Below, piece after piece: positions 62,914 to 64,000 of a stretch of 64,000 bases of DNA. The stretch covers positions 62,001 to 126,000 of the forward strand of contig NZ_JAQJZJ010000006.1 of NCBI RefSeq assembly GCF_027988105.1. The letters are read 5' to 3'. The notes beneath the pieces were generated by a model, which was not told the origin of the DNA, searched no databases, and was given only the letters and a program-made list of their open reading frames with translations. This DNA comes from Pseudomonas aestuarii. GTDB lineage: Bacteria > Pseudomonadota > Gammaproteobacteria > Pseudomonadales > Pseudomonadaceae. The translations under genes were made by a program, and so were the position numbers. How positions within the stretch are numbered: the stretch's first letter is position 1; each line of letters starts with the position of its first letter.

Positions 62914-64000
62914 TTATGCGGCCTCCACGGTGAGCATGAGGTGGGCGTGGATGGCCTCGGCGGCCAGCTTGCCGTGTTGCACTGCCTGGACGGTGAGGTC
63001 CTGGCCCAGCGCCGTGCAGTCGCCGCCGGCATAGATGCCGGGAAGGCTGGTGCGCAGTTGAGCATCGACCCAGATGCGCTCGCCCTCGCGCTGCAGTTCG
63101 CGGGCCAGCGGATCGACCAGGGCCGCGCCGTCGAAGGCCTGGCCGATGGCGGTGAAGATGGCGTCGGCGGCCAGTTCGAAGGTTTCGCCGGTGGCCTGCA
63201 GGCGGCCGTTGTCCAGGCGGGTGCGGGCGAAGCGCATGCCGCGCACCTGACCCTGATCGTCGAGCAGCACCTGCTCGGGTTGGGCCCAGGTCAGCAGGCG
63301 TACCTGGTTGTCCTTGGCAATGGCCTGCTCATGCTCGGTGGCGCCCATCTCGCTGAGGCCACGGCGATACACCAGGTTGACGTCGTCGGCGCCAAGCTTG
63401 CTCATCTGCACCGCCATGTCGATGGCGGTGTTGCCGGCGCCGAGTACGATGCAGCGCCTGGCCAGCGGCAACTGGCTGAGGTCGTCGGTCTGGCGCAGTT
63501 CACGGATGTAGTCGGTGGCGGCCAGCAGGCCCGGCGCGGCGTCGTCGGCCAGGCCGAGGCGCTTGCTGGCCGCCAGGCCGATGCCGAGGAACACCGAATC
63601 GAACTGCTGGTGCAGCTCGGACAGGCTGAGGTCGTCGCCCAGTTTGTGACCGTGGCGGATCTCGATGCCGCCGATCTGCAGGAGGAACGCCAGTTCGCGC
63701 TGGGCGAAGTCGTCCACCAGCTTGTACTTGGCGATGCCGTATTCGTTGAGGCCGCCGGCTTTCTCGCGGGCCTCGAAGATCACCACCTCGTGGCCGTGCA
63801 TGGCCAGGCGATGGGCGCAGGACAGTCCCGCCGGGCCGGCACCGACCACGGCGATGCGCTTGCCGCTGGCCGCGGCGCGCTGGAACGGGTGTTCGCTGAA
63901 CTGTGCGTTGTCGATGGCATGGCGTTGCAGCAGGCCGATCAGGACCGGCGCGCATTCCTGGGCATTATTGCGCACGCAGGCCTGCTGGCAGAGGATTTCG
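62914..64000 (-). CDS. preT: NAD-dependent dihydropyrimidine dehydrogenase, subunit PreT (N-terminus outside window)
   Basis: The visible 361 residues are the C-terminal four fifths of PreT. At the window edge EILCQQACVRNN belongs to the N-terminal Fe-S region. A FAD-binding GxGxxG follows (RIAVVGAGPAGLSCAHRLA), then an NAD site (RCIVLGAGNTAIDMAVQMSK) and the terminal FAD loop GIYAGGDCTALGQDLTVQAV. An internal ATG at 63975 is not the true start because the frame stays open and conserved beyond it to base 64000. PreT passes electrons from NADH to PreA. Confidence 0.95.
   Translation of the reverse strand, partial: EILCQQACVRNNAQECAPVLIGLLQRHAIDNAQFSEHPFQRAAASGKRIAVVGAGPAGLSCAHRLAMHGHEVVIFEAREKAGGLNEYGIAKYKLVDDFAQRELAFLLQIGGIEIRHGHKLGDDLSLSELHQQFDSVFLGIGLAASKRLGLADDAAPGLLAATDYIRELRQTDDLSQLPLARRCIVLGAGNTAIDMAVQMSKLGADDVNLVYRRGLSEMGATEHEQAIAKDNQVRLLTWAQPEQVLLDDQGQVRGMRFARTRLDNGRLQATGETFELAADAIFTAIGQAFDGAALVDPLARELQREGERIWVDAQLRTSLPGIYAGGDCTALGQDLTVQAVQHGKLAAEAIHAHLMLTVEAA

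Overview
The window is a chromosomal stretch from a Pseudomonas species that is probably not P. aeruginosa. It is high in G+C and has typical Pseudomonas start sites. From memory of the PAO1 map, much of the gene order follows PA0285-PA0304 and PA0316-PA0330: GGDEF/EAL gene, desA, GGDEF gene, oprE, aguA-aguB-aguR with a polyamine-binding protein, spuI, spuA-B-C-D-F-G-H, and later serA, a D-2-hydroxyglutarate dehydrogenase, yegP-like and rpiA. Species cannot be settled from the sequence alone. No rRNA, tRNA, CRISPR, prophage or intact insertion sequence was seen.

1-16.4 kb, minus strand: a long signalling operon. It appears to start with a membrane PAS-GGDEF-EAL protein and continues with a REC-HDOD regulator, four histidine kinases with closely related catalytic cores but different sensors (Cache-like/GAF/PAS, CHASE-like, CHASE, GAF/PAS), and a stand-alone receiver cut by the window edge. 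A 34-codon ORF links the second and third kinases through overlapping start and stop codons. No HPt protein and no DNA-binding output gene are visible. 16.6-20.6 kb, plus strand: a DesA-type fatty acid desaturase, a PAS-GGDEF diguanylate cyclase and an OprE-type porin with a good sigma-54 promoter match far upstream.

20.9-25.1 kb: a sulfide/persulfide operon with a BigR/SqrR-like two-cysteine ArsR repressor, two YeeE/YedE half-transporters, a DUF2892 protein, an ETHE1/Blh-like persulfide dioxygenase, a 28-codon coupled ORF and a SulP transporter. An MgtE-type Mg2+ transporter with a repeated N-terminal segment follows on the minus strand. 27.1-41.6 kb: polyamine metabolism. AguB and AguA convert agmatine via N-carbamoylputrescine to putrescine, AguR is the likely repressor, the Spu enzymes degrade polyamines by gamma-glutamylation and transamination, and one binding protein plus SpuFGH import them. 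Only one SpuD/SpuE-type binding protein is present. A 697-bp gap with a strong hairpin and a short ORF lies where a second copy is expected.

41.7-50.5 kb is more mosaic. It holds an ABC-ATPase remnant and an ECF sigma factor with a zinc-finger anti-sigma, a CnrX/ZraP-like periplasmic sensor and an exported small protein. Two matching ECF-type promoters precede the sigma gene and the exported-protein gene. Then come topB, two related coiled-coil stress-type genes and a decayed second copy of the topB 3' part. A chemoreceptor and a thioredoxin-like protein follow. 50.6-64 kb is mostly housekeeping: hydrolase, DUF2059-like, 2OG-Fe(II) dioxygenase, DUF523, DUF4399, gltS, serA divergent from the D2HG dehydrogenase, FAH-family, SdiA-regulated-like, yegP-like, rpiA and the preA-preT pair, with preT cut by the window edge. 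Palindromic intergenic repeats occur at 28.26-28.41 kb and 58.47-58.53 kb.
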